Assembly: GCA_902612325.1 (NCBI GenBank)
Contig: CACMDB010000003.1
Span: forward strand, 124,001 to 188,000
Direction of reading: 5' to 3'
Source: an uncultured Pelagibacteraceae bacterium
Lineage (GTDB): Bacteria > Pseudomonadota > Alphaproteobacteria > Pelagibacterales > Pelagibacteraceae
DNA length: 64,000 nucleotides
Part shown: in pieces, positions 24,460 to 33,526 of the stretch
Numbering within the stretch: position 1 is the first letter of the stretch
How the letters are laid out: every line of letters starts with the position of its first letter
Notes under the pieces: generated by a model
The model's database searches: none
Told to the model about the DNA's origin: nothing
What the model saw: only the letters and a program-made list of their open reading frames with translations
Made by a program: the position numbers and the translations under genes

Positions 24460-25470
24460 ATGTTAAAAAGAATATCTTTATATTTAACTTCATTAGTTTT
24501 TGTTTTTACTACTATTGGTTCTGCTTATGCAGTTACGCTAAAAGCAAGTCACCAATGGCCTGGTACTCCAAGAGCTGATGGATCTTATGATCCACGTCAT
24601 GAAATGGTTCAAATCATTGCTGACGAGGTTAAAAAAGCAAATGTTGGAATAGATATCAGAATTTATCCAGCTAAATCATTATACAAACCAAAAGAACAGT
24701 GGAAGCCTATGACAACTGGTCAGTTAGATATTTCTGCTTTTCCTTTAGCATATGCATCTAAGTTTCATCCAGAATTTGATGCAACGTTAATGCCAGGAAC
24801 TGTAAAAAATCATGATCACGCATTAAGATTCAATAAAGGTCCAATGATGACTGAAATTAAAAAAATCATTAATGATGCTGGTGTTGTAGTTTTATCTGAT
24901 GCTTGGTTAGGTGGTGGTTTTGCTTCAAAAACAAAATGTATTAAAAATCCTAGCGACGCAAAAGGACAAGTGATGAGAGCTGCTGGTAAAGCATTTAACC
25001 AAATGTTAGAAGCTGCAGGAGCAGGTATACAAAGTATGCCGTCATCTGAAATTTATACTGGTTTACAAACAGGTGTATTAACAGGTGCTAATACAAGTTC
25101 AGGAAGTTTTGTGAGTTACAAAATTTACGAGCAAGTTTCATGCGCAACACCTCCAGGAAAATTTGGATTATGGTTTATGTATGAGCCAATTCTGATGTCT
25201 AAAAAGTCTTTTGATGCTTTAAATTCTAAGCAACAAAAAGCTTTGATGAAAGCAGGAAAAGTTGCTGAAAAATACATGACAGCTCAAGTTGAAAACTTAG
25301 ATAAAAAGTTTGAAGAAGCTTATAAAGCTGCAGGTGTTAAATTAGTATACATGAATGAAAAAGATCATGCTGCGTGGGTAGAGATTGCAAAAAAATCATC
25401 TCACAAGGCATTTGCTGATAAAGTTCCAGGCGGCGATAAGCTGATGGAAATGGCTTTAGCAGTTAAATAA
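24460..25470 (+). CDS. dctP: TRAP transporter substrate-binding protein (DctP family)
   Basis: This 336-residue periplasmic receptor has a signal peptide at about 1-24 (KR, hydrophobic core, ending SAYA) and a mature start TLKASHQWPG. The carboxylate-binding Arg region is GQVMRAAGKAF, and the characteristic SSEIYTGLQTGVLTGANT helix follows. Ligands of the family are organic acids and similar solutes; which one cannot be read. Transcription is expected to stop largely at the hairpin 14 bases after its stop. Confidence 0.9.
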   Translation: MLKRISLYLTSLVFVFTTIGSAYAVTLKASHQWPGTPRADGSYDPRHEMVQIIADEVKKANVGIDIRIYPAKSLYKPKEQWKPMTTGQLDISAFPLAYASKFHPEFDATLMPGTVKNHDHALRFNKGPMMTEIKKIINDAGVVVLSDAWLGGGFASKTKCIKNPSDAKGQVMRAAGKAFNQMLEAAGAGIQSMPSSEIYTGLQTGVLTGANTSSGSFVSYKIYEQVSCATPPGKFGLWFMYEPILMSKKSFDALNSKQQKALMKAGKVAEKYMTAQVENLDKKFEEAYKAAGVKLVYMNEKDHAAWVEIAKKSSHKAFADKVPGGDKLMEMALAVK

Positions 25471-25484
25471 AATAATATATAAAG

Positions 25485-25521
25485 AACCCCTATTTATTCT
25501 TATTAAATAGGGGTTTTTTTT
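25485..25521 (+). terminator. Intrinsic terminator fused to the dctQ start
   Basis: AACCCCTATTTA (25485-25496) pairs perfectly with 25504-25515 over a seven-base loop, followed by T-run 25514-25521. The dctQ ATG is the very next base (25522). The only Shine-Dalgarno candidate for dctQ, AGGGG at 25509-25513, is inside the right arm, so the folded hairpin would both terminate transcription and hide the ribosome site. Confidence 0.85.
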
Positions 25522-26016
25522 ATGAAAAAAAAATATCTTAAATTTTGTGATTTAATAGCAAAAGCTTGTGGTGCTTTTGCAGTATTAGCTTTGCTCTTAT
25601 CAATTTTAGTTATTGTAGAGCTAGTTTTTGAGAGATATTTTTTTCAAAGAGCAATTACTTGGCAAACAGAATTAGTTACCATGTTATTAGTTGCATCAAC
25701 TTTCATAGGAAGTGTGTATGTACTTAGTGAAAAAGCTCACGTTAGTATGGAATGGATTTATGATTTCTTATCCAAAAAAAATATCATTCGCTTAAAAATT
25801 TTTACTTCATTTTTAAGCTTATTATTTTTTCTAATTTTATTTTATTTTGGATTTTTAATGGTTGAAGAAGCATTTACAAAAAATTATTCAACAGGGACTG
25901 TTTGGGATCCACCTTTATGGATACCATATTCTTCAATGGCTTTAGGTGCTATACTAATGATTCTTCAATATATAGCTGAAATTATTAAACTCACTGACGA
26001 TAAGGATTATAATTAA
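25522..26016 (+). CDS. dctQ: TRAP transporter small membrane subunit
   Basis: This 164-residue DctQ-type protein has four hydrophobic helices. The conserved WQTELVTMLLVASTFIGS segment and a charged KAHVSMEW loop after helix 2 are as in the family. Its ATG directly abuts the terminator T-run, and its ribosome site is within the terminator stem. It shares one base with dctM. Confidence 0.87.
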   Translation: MKKKYLKFCDLIAKACGAFAVLALLLSILVIVELVFERYFFQRAITWQTELVTMLLVASTFIGSVYVLSEKAHVSMEWIYDFLSKKNIIRLKIFTSFLSLLFFLILFYFGFLMVEEAFTKNYSTGTVWDPPLWIPYSSMALGAILMILQYIAEIIKLTDDKDYN

Positions 26017-27347
26017 TGGACCCATTAATAATAGCTTTAATCGTTGCAGTTTTTACTTTGCTGGTGCTTTTTTCTGGAATTCCAATTGCTTTTGGTTTGA
26101 GTTTTGTATCAATAGTTCTTTTAGTATCATTTGAAGGTTTTCAAATGCTTGATGTTTTTGCTGAAACATTCTTTGCTGGTTTAAATTCATTTGTTTTACT
26201 TTCAATACCAATGTTTATTTTAATGGGAATGGCAGTTGCTAATTCTCCTGCAGGTAAAGATTTATACACAGGATTGGATAGATGGCTTTGGAGAGTACCA
26301 GGTGGACTAGTTATTTCTAATATAGGAGCATGTTCAATTTTTGCTGCATTAAGTGGATCAAGTCCTGCAACTTGTGCAGCTATTGGAACTATGGGAATAC
26401 CCGAAATGAGGAAAAGGGGCTACTCAGATCAAATAGCTACTGGAACTATAGCAGCTGGTGGAACACTAGGAGTTTTAATTCCTCCAAGCATTGTTTTAAT
26501 TGTTTACGGAATTGCAACTGGAACATCAATCGGAAGATTATTTTTATGTGGATTAGTACCCGGCTTTATGTTGGCAGGAATGTTTGCAATTTGGGCACTT
26601 ATCCATAGTTATTTTATAGATAAAGATGCTGCGAAAGCTTTACGAAACAGGGTAAAACCAACATTAAAAGAAAAACTTGAAGTATTACCCAGAATTCTTC
26701 CATTCCTAGCAATTATTGCGGGAGTTTTATACGTTTTATATGGCGGGGTTGCAACTCCGTCTGAAGCATCTGGTGTTGGAGCGTTCTTAGTTTTTGTCTT
26801 GATAGCTGTTGTTTACAAAATTTATCAGCCAAAAAAGATTTGGAACATTGTAAAAGTATCAATGAAAGAAAGTGTAATGATAATGTTTATTATTGCAGCT
26901 TCTTATCTTTTTGCATTTACTCTTTCACAACTTTACGTAACTCAGTCATTAGCTCAAAGTATGGTTGAGCTAAGTTCAAATAAGTGGGTTGTATTTATAT
27001 TAATTAATATATTTCTTTTAATCGCTGGTTTCTTTTTACCTCCTGTTGCAGTGATAGTTATGACCTCTGCAATTTTGTTACCTGTAATAACAACTTTAGG
27101 ATTTGATCCTTATTGGTTTGCAATTGTATTCACTATAAATATGGAAATAGGATTAATAACTCCTCCTGTTGGATTAAACCTTTATATTATAAAAGGCATT
27201 ACCCCAGATGTAAGTTTGTCTGAAATTTTAAAAGGCTCTATTCCTTTCATGATAATAATGGCATTGGCTATTTTAATTCTATGTATTTTTCCTGAAATTG
27301 TTACATGGTTACCTGATAAAATCATGGGTAAAGCACTTGGATACTAA
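26016..27347 (+). CDS. dctM: TRAP transporter large membrane subunit
   Basis: This 443-residue DctM-type permease has about twelve helices. It shows FSGIPIAFGLSFVS, the SGSSPATCAAIGTMGIPEM family signature, GTLGVLIPPSIVLIVYG, and a C-terminal INMEIGLITPPVGLNLYI. It drives sodium-coupled uptake with DctP and DctQ. The full expected length is present. The dus gene begins inside its last codons. Confidence 0.92.
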   Translation: MDPLIIALIVAVFTLLVLFSGIPIAFGLSFVSIVLLVSFEGFQMLDVFAETFFAGLNSFVLLSIPMFILMGMAVANSPAGKDLYTGLDRWLWRVPGGLVISNIGACSIFAALSGSSPATCAAIGTMGIPEMRKRGYSDQIATGTIAAGGTLGVLIPPSIVLIVYGIATGTSIGRLFLCGLVPGFMLAGMFAIWALIHSYFIDKDAAKALRNRVKPTLKEKLEVLPRILPFLAIIAGVLYVLYGGVATPSEASGVGAFLVFVLIAVVYKIYQPKKIWNIVKVSMKESVMIMFIIAASYLFAFTLSQLYVTQSLAQSMVELSSNKWVVFILINIFLLIAGFFLPPVAVIVMTSAILLPVITTLGFDPYWFAIVFTINMEIGLITPPVGLNLYIIKGITPDVSLSEILKGSIPFMIIMALAILILCIFPEIVTWLPDKIMGKALGY

Positions 27348-28341
27348 ACAAAAAATTAATAGAAAAGTTTCAGTCGCTCCAATGATGGATTGTACCGATA
27401 GGCACGATCGTTTTTTTCTAAGATTAATGAGTAAAAATGTAATGCTTTATACCGAGATGGTCGCCACTAAATCAGCAATTCACGGAGATAGAAACAAAAT
27501 TTTATCATTTAGTCCAGAGGAAAAACCTTTAGCTTTACAGGTTGGTGGTTCTAATAAAGCTGAATTAGCAGAGGTTGCAAAAATTGCAGAGGACATGGGC
27601 TATGATGAAATAAATATAAATCTTGGATGTCCAAGTAAAAAGGTTCAAAAAAATAAGTTCGGCGCATGTTTAATGAAGGAACCAGACCTAGTAGCGGAAT
27701 GCATTCATTCTATGGTCAAAGTATGTAAAATTCCTGTAACAGCTAAAACTCGTATAGGTTTTGATGATGTTGAGGATTTTAACTATCTTAATAATTTTAT
27801 TCATAAATTAAGAGACGTAGGTACAAAAACATTCATTTTACATGCAAGAAAAGCAATGCTTTCTGGATTGTCACCAAAGCAAAACTTAAATATTCCAAAA
27901 CTAAATTACAACATGGTTTATGAGATTAAAAAAGCAAATCCAGATTTAGAAATAATTATAAATGGTGGAATAACCAAAGTGAGTGAAATAAATCATCACA
28001 TGAAGTTTTGTGATGGAGTAATGATTGGTAGGTCAATTTACCAAAATCCATATTCATTGGTTGAAATTGAAAAAGAAATTTTCAAAACAAATGATAATCC
28101 TTCAAGAGAAGAAGTGGTTAAAAAACTTTTGGAATATTTGGATACTGAAGTAAAGAAGGGAACCAAAGTAAATCATATAATGAGACACACAGTTGGTTTA
28201 TACCATGGTCAGGTAGGTTCGAAAGAATGGAAAAGATATTTAAGTGATAATATGATGGCAAGAGATTCTGATTTTCAAAAGGCAAAACATATTATGACTA
28301 TTGTTCAAAATAATGAAAAAGCCAATCAAGTAAGTTCCTAA
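27337..28341 (+). CDS. tRNA-dihydrouridine synthase (DusA-type)
   Basis: An FMN-dependent reductase of uridines in tRNA D loops. It shows SVAPMMDCTDRHDRFF, ALQVGGSNKAEL, the catalytic-Cys motif NLGCPSKKV and an INGGITK phosphate loop. No in-frame ATG precedes the conserved APMMD, so the start must be non-ATG. TTG at 27337 gives a normal N-terminus of about 12 residues before the core and overlaps dctM by 11 bp; a TTG at 27298 is possible but longer than needed. Length is 334 residues from the chosen start. Confidence 0.9.
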   Translation: MDTKQKINRKVSVAPMMDCTDRHDRFFLRLMSKNVMLYTEMVATKSAIHGDRNKILSFSPEEKPLALQVGGSNKAELAEVAKIAEDMGYDEININLGCPSKKVQKNKFGACLMKEPDLVAECIHSMVKVCKIPVTAKTRIGFDDVEDFNYLNNFIHKLRDVGTKTFILHARKAMLSGLSPKQNLNIPKLNYNMVYEIKKANPDLEIIINGGITKVSEINHHMKFCDGVMIGRSIYQNPYSLVEIEKEIFKTNDNPSREEVVKKLLEYLDTEVKKGTKVNHIMRHTVGLYHGQVGSKEWKRYLSDNMMARDSDFQKAKHIMTIVQNNEKANQVSS

Positions 28342-29177
28342 TGGAAACAATTGCCACTGCTGAATTAATAAACTTGTTATTTGTTTTAGCAGTTGCGGCT
28401 GCGGGAGCAGGTTTCATGGCTGGATTGTTGGGAGTAGGTGGTGGAATTGTTATGGTTCCAGCACTTTATTATGCTTTCACTGTTTTGGATTTCGATATCG
28501 TCACTAGAATGCATCTTTCGGTTGGAACATCACTTGCAATAATTATTCCTACTTCAATCATTTCAACAATGACCCATAAAGAGTATGATGCTGTTGATTT
28601 TAAAATGGTCAGATCATTTGGTGTTTTTATTTTAGCAGGTGTAATTGGTGGAACTTTCTTAGCTGTAAATTTAAAAACACCTGCATTAGTTTTATTTTTT
28701 TCAATCTTCGCGCTCATGGTTGGATTGTTTTTTATTTTTTTAAGAGAAAAATTAGTAGATAACCCAAAACAAATTTCATTTATTGTAAAAAATATTTCTG
28801 GCGTAATTATTGGTTTTATATCTGTGCCTTTAGGTATTGGGGGTGGATCTTTAATGGTTCCATTTATGAGGACTTTTGGATATGACATTAGAAAATCAAT
28901 AGGTACAGCAGCAGCAGTTGGATTTTTGATTGCTGTAACAGGAACTATTACAATGATAACCGGTGGTAAAATAATTGATAATGTCAATACTCCCTATAGC
29001 GTTGGTTACATAAATCTATTAGGCTTTGCAGTATTTGTACCTGTTACTATGGTTATGGCTCGAATAGGAGCTAAAGTTGTTCATAAAATTGATAAAAAAT
29101 TACTCAGTAAAATTTTTGGGATATTTTTAATTTTAGTATCAATACGATCGTTTATCGAGTATTTAAGTATAAATTAA
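28341..29177 (+). CDS. TauE/SafE family membrane carrier, first of a tandem pair
   Basis: This 278-residue protein has about eight helices. Each half has the family glycine-rich re-entrant motif: GFMAGLLGVGGGIVMVPAL near the N-terminus and VPLGIGGGSLMVPFM in the middle. Members export or import sulfite, sulfonates or sulfoacetate-like anions. It shares one base with dus. The neighbour at 29189 is a clear paralogue. Confidence 0.85.
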   Translation: METIATAELINLLFVLAVAAAGAGFMAGLLGVGGGIVMVPALYYAFTVLDFDIVTRMHLSVGTSLAIIIPTSIISTMTHKEYDAVDFKMVRSFGVFILAGVIGGTFLAVNLKTPALVLFFSIFALMVGLFFIFLREKLVDNPKQISFIVKNISGVIIGFISVPLGIGGGSLMVPFMRTFGYDIRKSIGTAAAVGFLIAVTGTITMITGGKIIDNVNTPYSVGYINLLGFAVFVPVTMVMARIGAKVVHKIDKKLLSKIFGIFLILVSIRSFIEYLSIN

Positions 29178-29188
29178 AAATATAAAAA

Positions 29189-30022
29189 TTGACCGACTCC
29201 CTTACAAATCTAAATTACTTTTATTTGATTATTTTAATGGTCATGGCTGCTGTACCAGTTGGTTTTTTTGCTGGACTTTTTGGGATAGGAGGTGGCTTAA
29301 TTTCAGTCCCATTTCTTTTTTTTATATTTGATTTTTTAAATCTTACTAATGATTACACAATGCACTTAGCTGTTGGTACTGCATTTTTCATAACAATATT
29401 TACATCTACAGCTTCTGTTCTTACACACAGAAAACATAATGCAGTTGATTTAAGTATTTTAAAAATTTTTGGATTTTTTGTTATTTTAGGAGTTTTTTTT
29501 GGTTCCTTTCTGGCAGCTATTTTAAAAACAAAATATTTAGTTCTTTTTTTTTCAATTGTTGTTTTCATTTTTGGTGCTTACTTGCTTTTACAACAAGAAA
29601 ATTCCAATAAAATCAAACCTAGTTTTGGTTTTTTTTCCAAAGCTATTTTAGGATTTATATCTGGTTCAATTTCTGCACCTATGGGTATTACAGGTGCAAT
29701 GATGAATGTACCTATATTAAGATTTTTTGGATATCCAATTACAAAAGCTATTGGTAGTGCCGCTGCTATCGGTTGGGTTATTTCCATTTCTGGTACAATA
29801 GGATTTTTTTCAACTGGACTTTATTTAGATGTTAGTCTGCCTTTAAGCATTGGTTTTATAAATATCCCGGCCTTTTTAATATTTATTCCAATAACAACTA
29901 TAATGGCAAGAGTAGGAGTTAATACAGTACATAAAATGAGTAAAATTAAAGCTCAAAGAATGTTTGGAGTTTTTCTCTATGTTATTGGGACAATTTTTAT
30001 ATTTAGATATTTTAGTTTATAA
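29189..30022 (+). CDS. TauE/SafE family membrane carrier, second of a tandem pair
   Basis: This 277-residue protein matches the preceding protein in topology and length. The first motif is FFAGLFGIGGGLISVPFL; the second half reads APMGITGAMMNVPIL, so the second GGG is replaced by a Gly-Ile-Thr-Gly arrangement. The start is TTG at 29189, chosen because it gives the same N-terminal length as the paralogue 11 bp upstream. The pair may form a heteromer or have diverged in substrate. Confidence 0.82.
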   Translation: MTDSLTNLNYFYLIILMVMAAVPVGFFAGLFGIGGGLISVPFLFFIFDFLNLTNDYTMHLAVGTAFFITIFTSTASVLTHRKHNAVDLSILKIFGFFVILGVFFGSFLAAILKTKYLVLFFSIVVFIFGAYLLLQQENSNKIKPSFGFFSKAILGFISGSISAPMGITGAMMNVPILRFFGYPITKAIGSAAAIGWVISISGTIGFFSTGLYLDVSLPLSIGFINIPAFLIFIPITTIMARVGVNTVHKMSKIKAQRMFGVFLYVIGTIFIFRYFSL

Positions 30023-30032
30023 TTAATCTAAA

Positions 30033-30686
30033 ATGATGAAAGAAATTATTAAAGTTGTTAAAGAAAAACTTGTAGCTAAATATTTGAAAGATGGTTCTAT
30101 TAAAAATTATTCAAAGAGAGCTAAGAAATTTAAGCCAAGAATAAAAGCAAGATTTAGAAAAAATAAACAAATTATAGGTAAAAATATTGGTAATTTTTTT
30201 GATTGGATTAAAGGCGCAGAGTTAGTAGAGCTGAAACAATGTAATACTAAAGAAGATCCTGTAAGACCAGAACTAGATAATACTTTTAGAAGAAGTTATG
30301 GAAGAAAAATTTTTGGAGTTAAGTATAAAGGAGAAATCCATGCCGTCATGTGTTTTGCTTATACGAACGAAATACCAAAGTCTGTAGAAGAGCTAGATAT
30401 TATGAGTCAAGATGCTCATTTACAGAGTACTCTAAGAGGACAGAATGTAGGTAAAATTGCAATCGCCTATACAGTTTGGTCTAAAAAAAAAGGTGGTGGA
30501 AAATTAATTGTCAAAGAAGTATTTAATAAAGTAAAAAAATCAAATCATCTCAACAGATTAGTAACTTTATCTCCTTTAACTGATATGGCTTATAAATTTC
30601 ATATAAAAAATGGCGCTAAACTAATTAGTGTAAACGAAACAACGCAAAATTTTGAATATAAAGTTATAAAGAATAAAAAGTACTAA
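30033..30686 (+). CDS. Unknown protein, possible GNAT-like C-terminal half
   Basis: A 217-residue basic protein. Residues 1-60 are Lys/Arg-rich helices, including VKEKLVAKYLKD at 9-20, which nearly repeats a helix in the small membrane protein at 986. Residues about 75-217 alternate strands and helices and end with a segment (NRLVTLSPLTDMAYKFHIKNGAKLI) that resembles the last helix-strand of N-acetyltransferases, but the acetyl-CoA loop is not clear. I do not assign a function. It sits 10 bp after the TauE pair and just before the candidate RNA at 30694. Confidence 0.6.
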   Translation: MMKEIIKVVKEKLVAKYLKDGSIKNYSKRAKKFKPRIKARFRKNKQIIGKNIGNFFDWIKGAELVELKQCNTKEDPVRPELDNTFRRSYGRKIFGVKYKGEIHAVMCFAYTNEIPKSVEELDIMSQDAHLQSTLRGQNVGKIAIAYTVWSKKKGGGKLIVKEVFNKVKKSNHLNRLVTLSPLTDMAYKFHIKNGAKLISVNETTQNFEYKVIKNKKY

Positions 30687-30693
30687 AAAAAAA

Positions 30694-30769
30694 GGGTGGC
30701 TTCAGTCTCCCTCTACCACCCATATCTTAAAATTATTCGATTCTCCTTGCGAATCAAAATATTTTTTTT
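30694..30769 (+). ncRNA. Candidate small RNA with two hairpins and anti-Shine-Dalgarno loops
   Basis: In the 188-bp spacer between 30686 and 30875, GGGTGG (30694-30699) pairs with CCACCC (30716-30721) around a pyrimidine-rich loop containing TCTCCCTCT. A second stem GATTC (30739-30743) / GAATC (30751-30755) has loop TCCTTGC and is followed by a T8 run at 30762-30769. Both loops match the anti-Shine-Dalgarno. It could be an independent sRNA, a processed 3' UTR of the gene ending at 30686, or a double terminator. Nothing else is evident in the spacer up to 30874. Confidence 0.4.
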
Positions 30770-30874
30770 AAAAAAATTATTTTATTGTGCACGTAAAAAT
30801 TGAAATAATCAAAAAACCTCAATTTAAACACATGGTTTATATTTAAAATAATTTAAATAGTGTTAACTTTTAAT

Positions 30875-31945
30875 ATGGCTCAAAAAAAAAGGGATAACAA
30901 TAAATCTGATAGTCGAGGTAGTAAAAAGGGTAAATTTGATATGAACCCATTTAATTTCATTGAACAAGGTAAAAATAAATTAGAGAATTTCTATAAAAAG
31001 TTACAAAAAGACAGAGCAATAAGCAAAAAAAGGTCTGAAAAGCAAAGAATTATCAATGAAAAAAGAGAATTAGAATTACAAAAAAAACAAGCTCAAAGAG
31101 AAAAGGAAGAAAGAATAAAAGAAGAAAAAAAACAAATTCTTGAACAAAGAAGACTGATTATTGAAAATGAAAAGCAAATTAAAAAAAATGAGGAAAAAAG
31201 AAAAAAAATCGAGGCTAAAAGAATATTAATTGAACAACAAAAAATTAAAGATGAGGAAGCTAGAAAAATTAGAGAGGATGCTAGAAAGATTAAGGAGGAA
31301 GAACTTAGATTAAGAATGTTAGAGAGACAAAGGGAAAGGGAAGAAAAAATAAAAGCAAAAGAACAAGCTTTAAAAGAAAAAGAAATCAGGGCGCAACAAT
31401 TAAGAGAGGAAAAAGAGAGAGAAAGACAAGAGCAAATTAGACTTGATGAGATAGAAAGACAAAAAAGATTAGACGAGGAACAAAGAACGCGAGAAGCAGC
31501 TAAAAGATTAAAATATGAGGAGGAAAAACTTAAGGAGTCAGAAATTAGACTAAAAGAGATCGAAAATGAGAGACAGAAAGAGATAGAGAGACAAATTTTA
31601 AAGGAGCAAGCAGAGCAAAGAGTTAAAGAGGAAGAATTAAGACTTAAAGAGGAGAAAATTAAAGCTGAGGAAGAAGAGAGGTTTTTACGTCAAAAAGAAG
31701 AACATGAAAAAGCAGAGGAGTTAAGAAAAGAAACAGAGGAACAAAAAAGAATAGAAGAGGAAAAAGAACGAGAAATTAAACAAAAATTAGAAGAAGAACA
31801 AAGAAAACTTGAAGAAGAGAGAAGGTTGAAAGAGTGGGAGGAAAAATTTGATTTAGAGCAAAAAAAGAAGGAAGAAGAATTAATTAAAAAATTTTATAAT
31901 GATAACTCATCAAATAAAACTGAACCTGAAGAAAAGAATGATTAA
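30875..31945 (+). CDS. Long E/K/R-rich helical protein, unknown function
   Basis: This 356-residue protein has no signal peptide or membrane helix. After a short Lys-rich start and an NPFNFIEQGKNKLENFYKKL segment (about 25-44), residues about 50-345 are almost entirely Glu, Lys, Arg, Gln, Leu and Ile, with i to i+4 opposite charges. That fits a very long single alpha helix or coiled coil about 40 nm long. ATG 30875 is preferred over an upstream in-frame GTG at 30860. It is convergent with phosphomannomutase and adjacent to it (stop at 31945, next stop from 31946). A cytoskeletal, spacer or TolA-like role is possible; none is shown. Confidence 0.75.
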   Translation: MAQKKRDNNKSDSRGSKKGKFDMNPFNFIEQGKNKLENFYKKLQKDRAISKKRSEKQRIINEKRELELQKKQAQREKEERIKEEKKQILEQRRLIIENEKQIKKNEEKRKKIEAKRILIEQQKIKDEEARKIREDARKIKEEELRLRMLERQREREEKIKAKEQALKEKEIRAQQLREEKERERQEQIRLDEIERQKRLDEEQRTREAAKRLKYEEEKLKESEIRLKEIENERQKEIERQILKEQAEQRVKEEELRLKEEKIKAEEEERFLRQKEEHEKAEELRKETEEQKRIEEEKEREIKQKLEEEQRKLEEERRLKEWEEKFDLEQKKKEEELIKKFYNDNSSNKTEPEEKND

Positions 31946-33400
31946 TTAAATTTTTTGGTCGTATTCACCAATTTTACCTGTTTTTTGAAGTAAAGAGTCT
32001 ATAAATCTAAATATTTTTAATTTCCTATTATCAGATGTAGGACTTTCTGTAACAATTACTAACGAAGGTTTATTAGAAGATGCTCTTATCAAACCCCATG
32101 AGCCATCTTTAAACGAAAATCTAACTCCATTTACCGTCAAGATTTCCTCAATTTCCTGGTCATCTATTTTAACTTTTTCATTTTTCAGTGTTTCAATATC
32201 TTTAACAATTTTATCTACCAAAGCATATTTATCCTCATCTTTACAATAAGGAGCCATAGTAGGTGTTTGAAATGTTTTTGGAATTTCTTTAATGATTTCA
32301 CTCATTTTTTTATCTTGATTGTCTAATAAATGACAAACTTGGATCGCTGAATTGATACCATCATCATATCCATAACCCAAAGGTTGATTGAAAAAAAAGT
32401 GTCCACTTTTTTCAAATCCTGCTAAGGCGTTTTCATTGTTAACTTTTCTTTTGATATGTGAATGGCCAGTTTTCCAATAAATTGTTTTACATTTATTAGT
32501 ATTTAATAACTTATCATTTGCATATAACCCTGTTGACTTTACATCCACTACAAAAACTGAATTTTTATATTTATTTGATAAACTTCTTGCAATTAATAAT
32601 CCTATTTTATCTGAAAATATTTCATTTCCTTCATTATCAATTACTCCTACTCTGTCACCATCACCATCAAATCCAAACCCGATATCGGCATTATTTTTTT
32701 TAACAGCATCAGAAATTGCATGTAACATTTTTAAGTCTTCTGGATTAGGATTATATTTAGGAAAGGTCCAGTCTAAATTACAATCTAGTTCGATTACATC
32801 ACAACCTATTCTACGTAAAATATCGGGTGCAAATATTCCCGCAGTTCCATTACCACAAGCTACAACTGCTTTAATTTTTTTTTTAATTTTATTATTATCT
32901 ACTAAGCTTTGTTTATATATGTCTTGAAAATTCTCTATTTTTTTTTCTTGACCTTGTCCTTTTACAAAGTTTTCACTCAATGTTATTTCTTTTAATTCTC
33001 TCATTTCATCAGGGGCATGTGTTAATCCTTTCCTGATACCCATTTTAACACCTGTCCAACCATTATCGTTATGACTTGCAGTTACCATTGCAACAGCATC
33101 AGAATTAAAATGGAATTGTGCAAAATAAACCATCGGAGACAAAGACAAACCCACATCCTCAACATAACAACCTGTTGAAACTAAACCTCTTTTAAGCGCT
33201 GCTTTTATGTCTTCGCTATATGATCGATAATCATGACCAACAATCACTTTTGGATTAGTTTTATTTGTTTGTTTTGTAATTTGTGTACCTAGTCCTTTGC
33301 CAAGATTCGTTATGCCTAGGAGATTTATGTCTTTTTCATACAACCATCGAGCGTCATACTCTCTAAAACCATAGGGGTCGATTTTTAAATTTACTGACAT
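31946..33400 (-). CDS. Phosphomannomutase/phosphoglucomutase
   Basis: This 484-residue alpha-D-phosphohexomutase has the phosphoserine loop VTASHNDNGWTG, the metal loop GFDGDGDRVG, the sugar-binding loop GFEKSGHFFF and a C-terminal RASSNKPSLVIVTES phosphate site. It interconverts hexose-6-P and hexose-1-P, feeding nucleotide sugars for the surface glycans encoded at both ends of the window. The Asn-Asp after ASHN, in place of the more usual Pro, is a family variant. It is divergent from nrdA with a 159-bp regulatory spacer. Confidence 0.92.
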   Translation of the reverse strand: MSVNLKIDPYGFREYDARWLYEKDINLLGITNLGKGLGTQITKQTNKTNPKVIVGHDYRSYSEDIKAALKRGLVSTGCYVEDVGLSLSPMVYFAQFHFNSDAVAMVTASHNDNGWTGVKMGIRKGLTHAPDEMRELKEITLSENFVKGQGQEKKIENFQDIYKQSLVDNNKIKKKIKAVVACGNGTAGIFAPDILRRIGCDVIELDCNLDWTFPKYNPNPEDLKMLHAISDAVKKNNADIGFGFDGDGDRVGVIDNEGNEIFSDKIGLLIARSLSNKYKNSVFVVDVKSTGLYANDKLLNTNKCKTIYWKTGHSHIKRKVNNENALAGFEKSGHFFFNQPLGYGYDDGINSAIQVCHLLDNQDKKMSEIIKEIPKTFQTPTMAPYCKDEDKYALVDKIVKDIETLKNEKVKIDDQEIEEILTVNGVRFSFKDGSWGLIRASSNKPSLVIVTESPTSDNRKLKIFRFIDSLLQKTGKIGEYDQKI

Positions 33401-33478
33401 TATTGTTAATTACTTACATTTTTTTTAATTTTTTTATTGATTTTTTTTCCTTGTGTTCTATAAATGTTCTATTGATTT

Positions 33479-33526
33479 GTTGTTTATATAGTGTATTAAC
33501 GCTAAACGCACACAACATATAGTTGT
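33479..33526. promoter_or_regulatory. Two NrdR-box-like elements upstream of nrdA
   Basis: TGTTTATATAGTGT lies at 33481-33494 (box about 33479-33494), and the perfect palindrome ACAACATATAGTTGT at 33512-33526. Their centres are about 32 bp apart, three helical turns, the arrangement expected for paired NrdR boxes. The second box overlaps the predicted -35 of nrdA, as expected for repression. Confidence 0.55.

Noticed and set aside
24396-24578. 60-codon plus-strand frame overlapping the dctP start
   Set aside because: It covers the promoter and signal-peptide region of dctP in another frame; low-complexity product.
28469-28987. 172-codon open frame on the minus strand within the first TauE/SafE gene
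   Set aside because: Fully antisense to a well-supported membrane protein; its Pro/Ile/Thr-rich composition is what a reversed Gly/Val-rich transporter gives.
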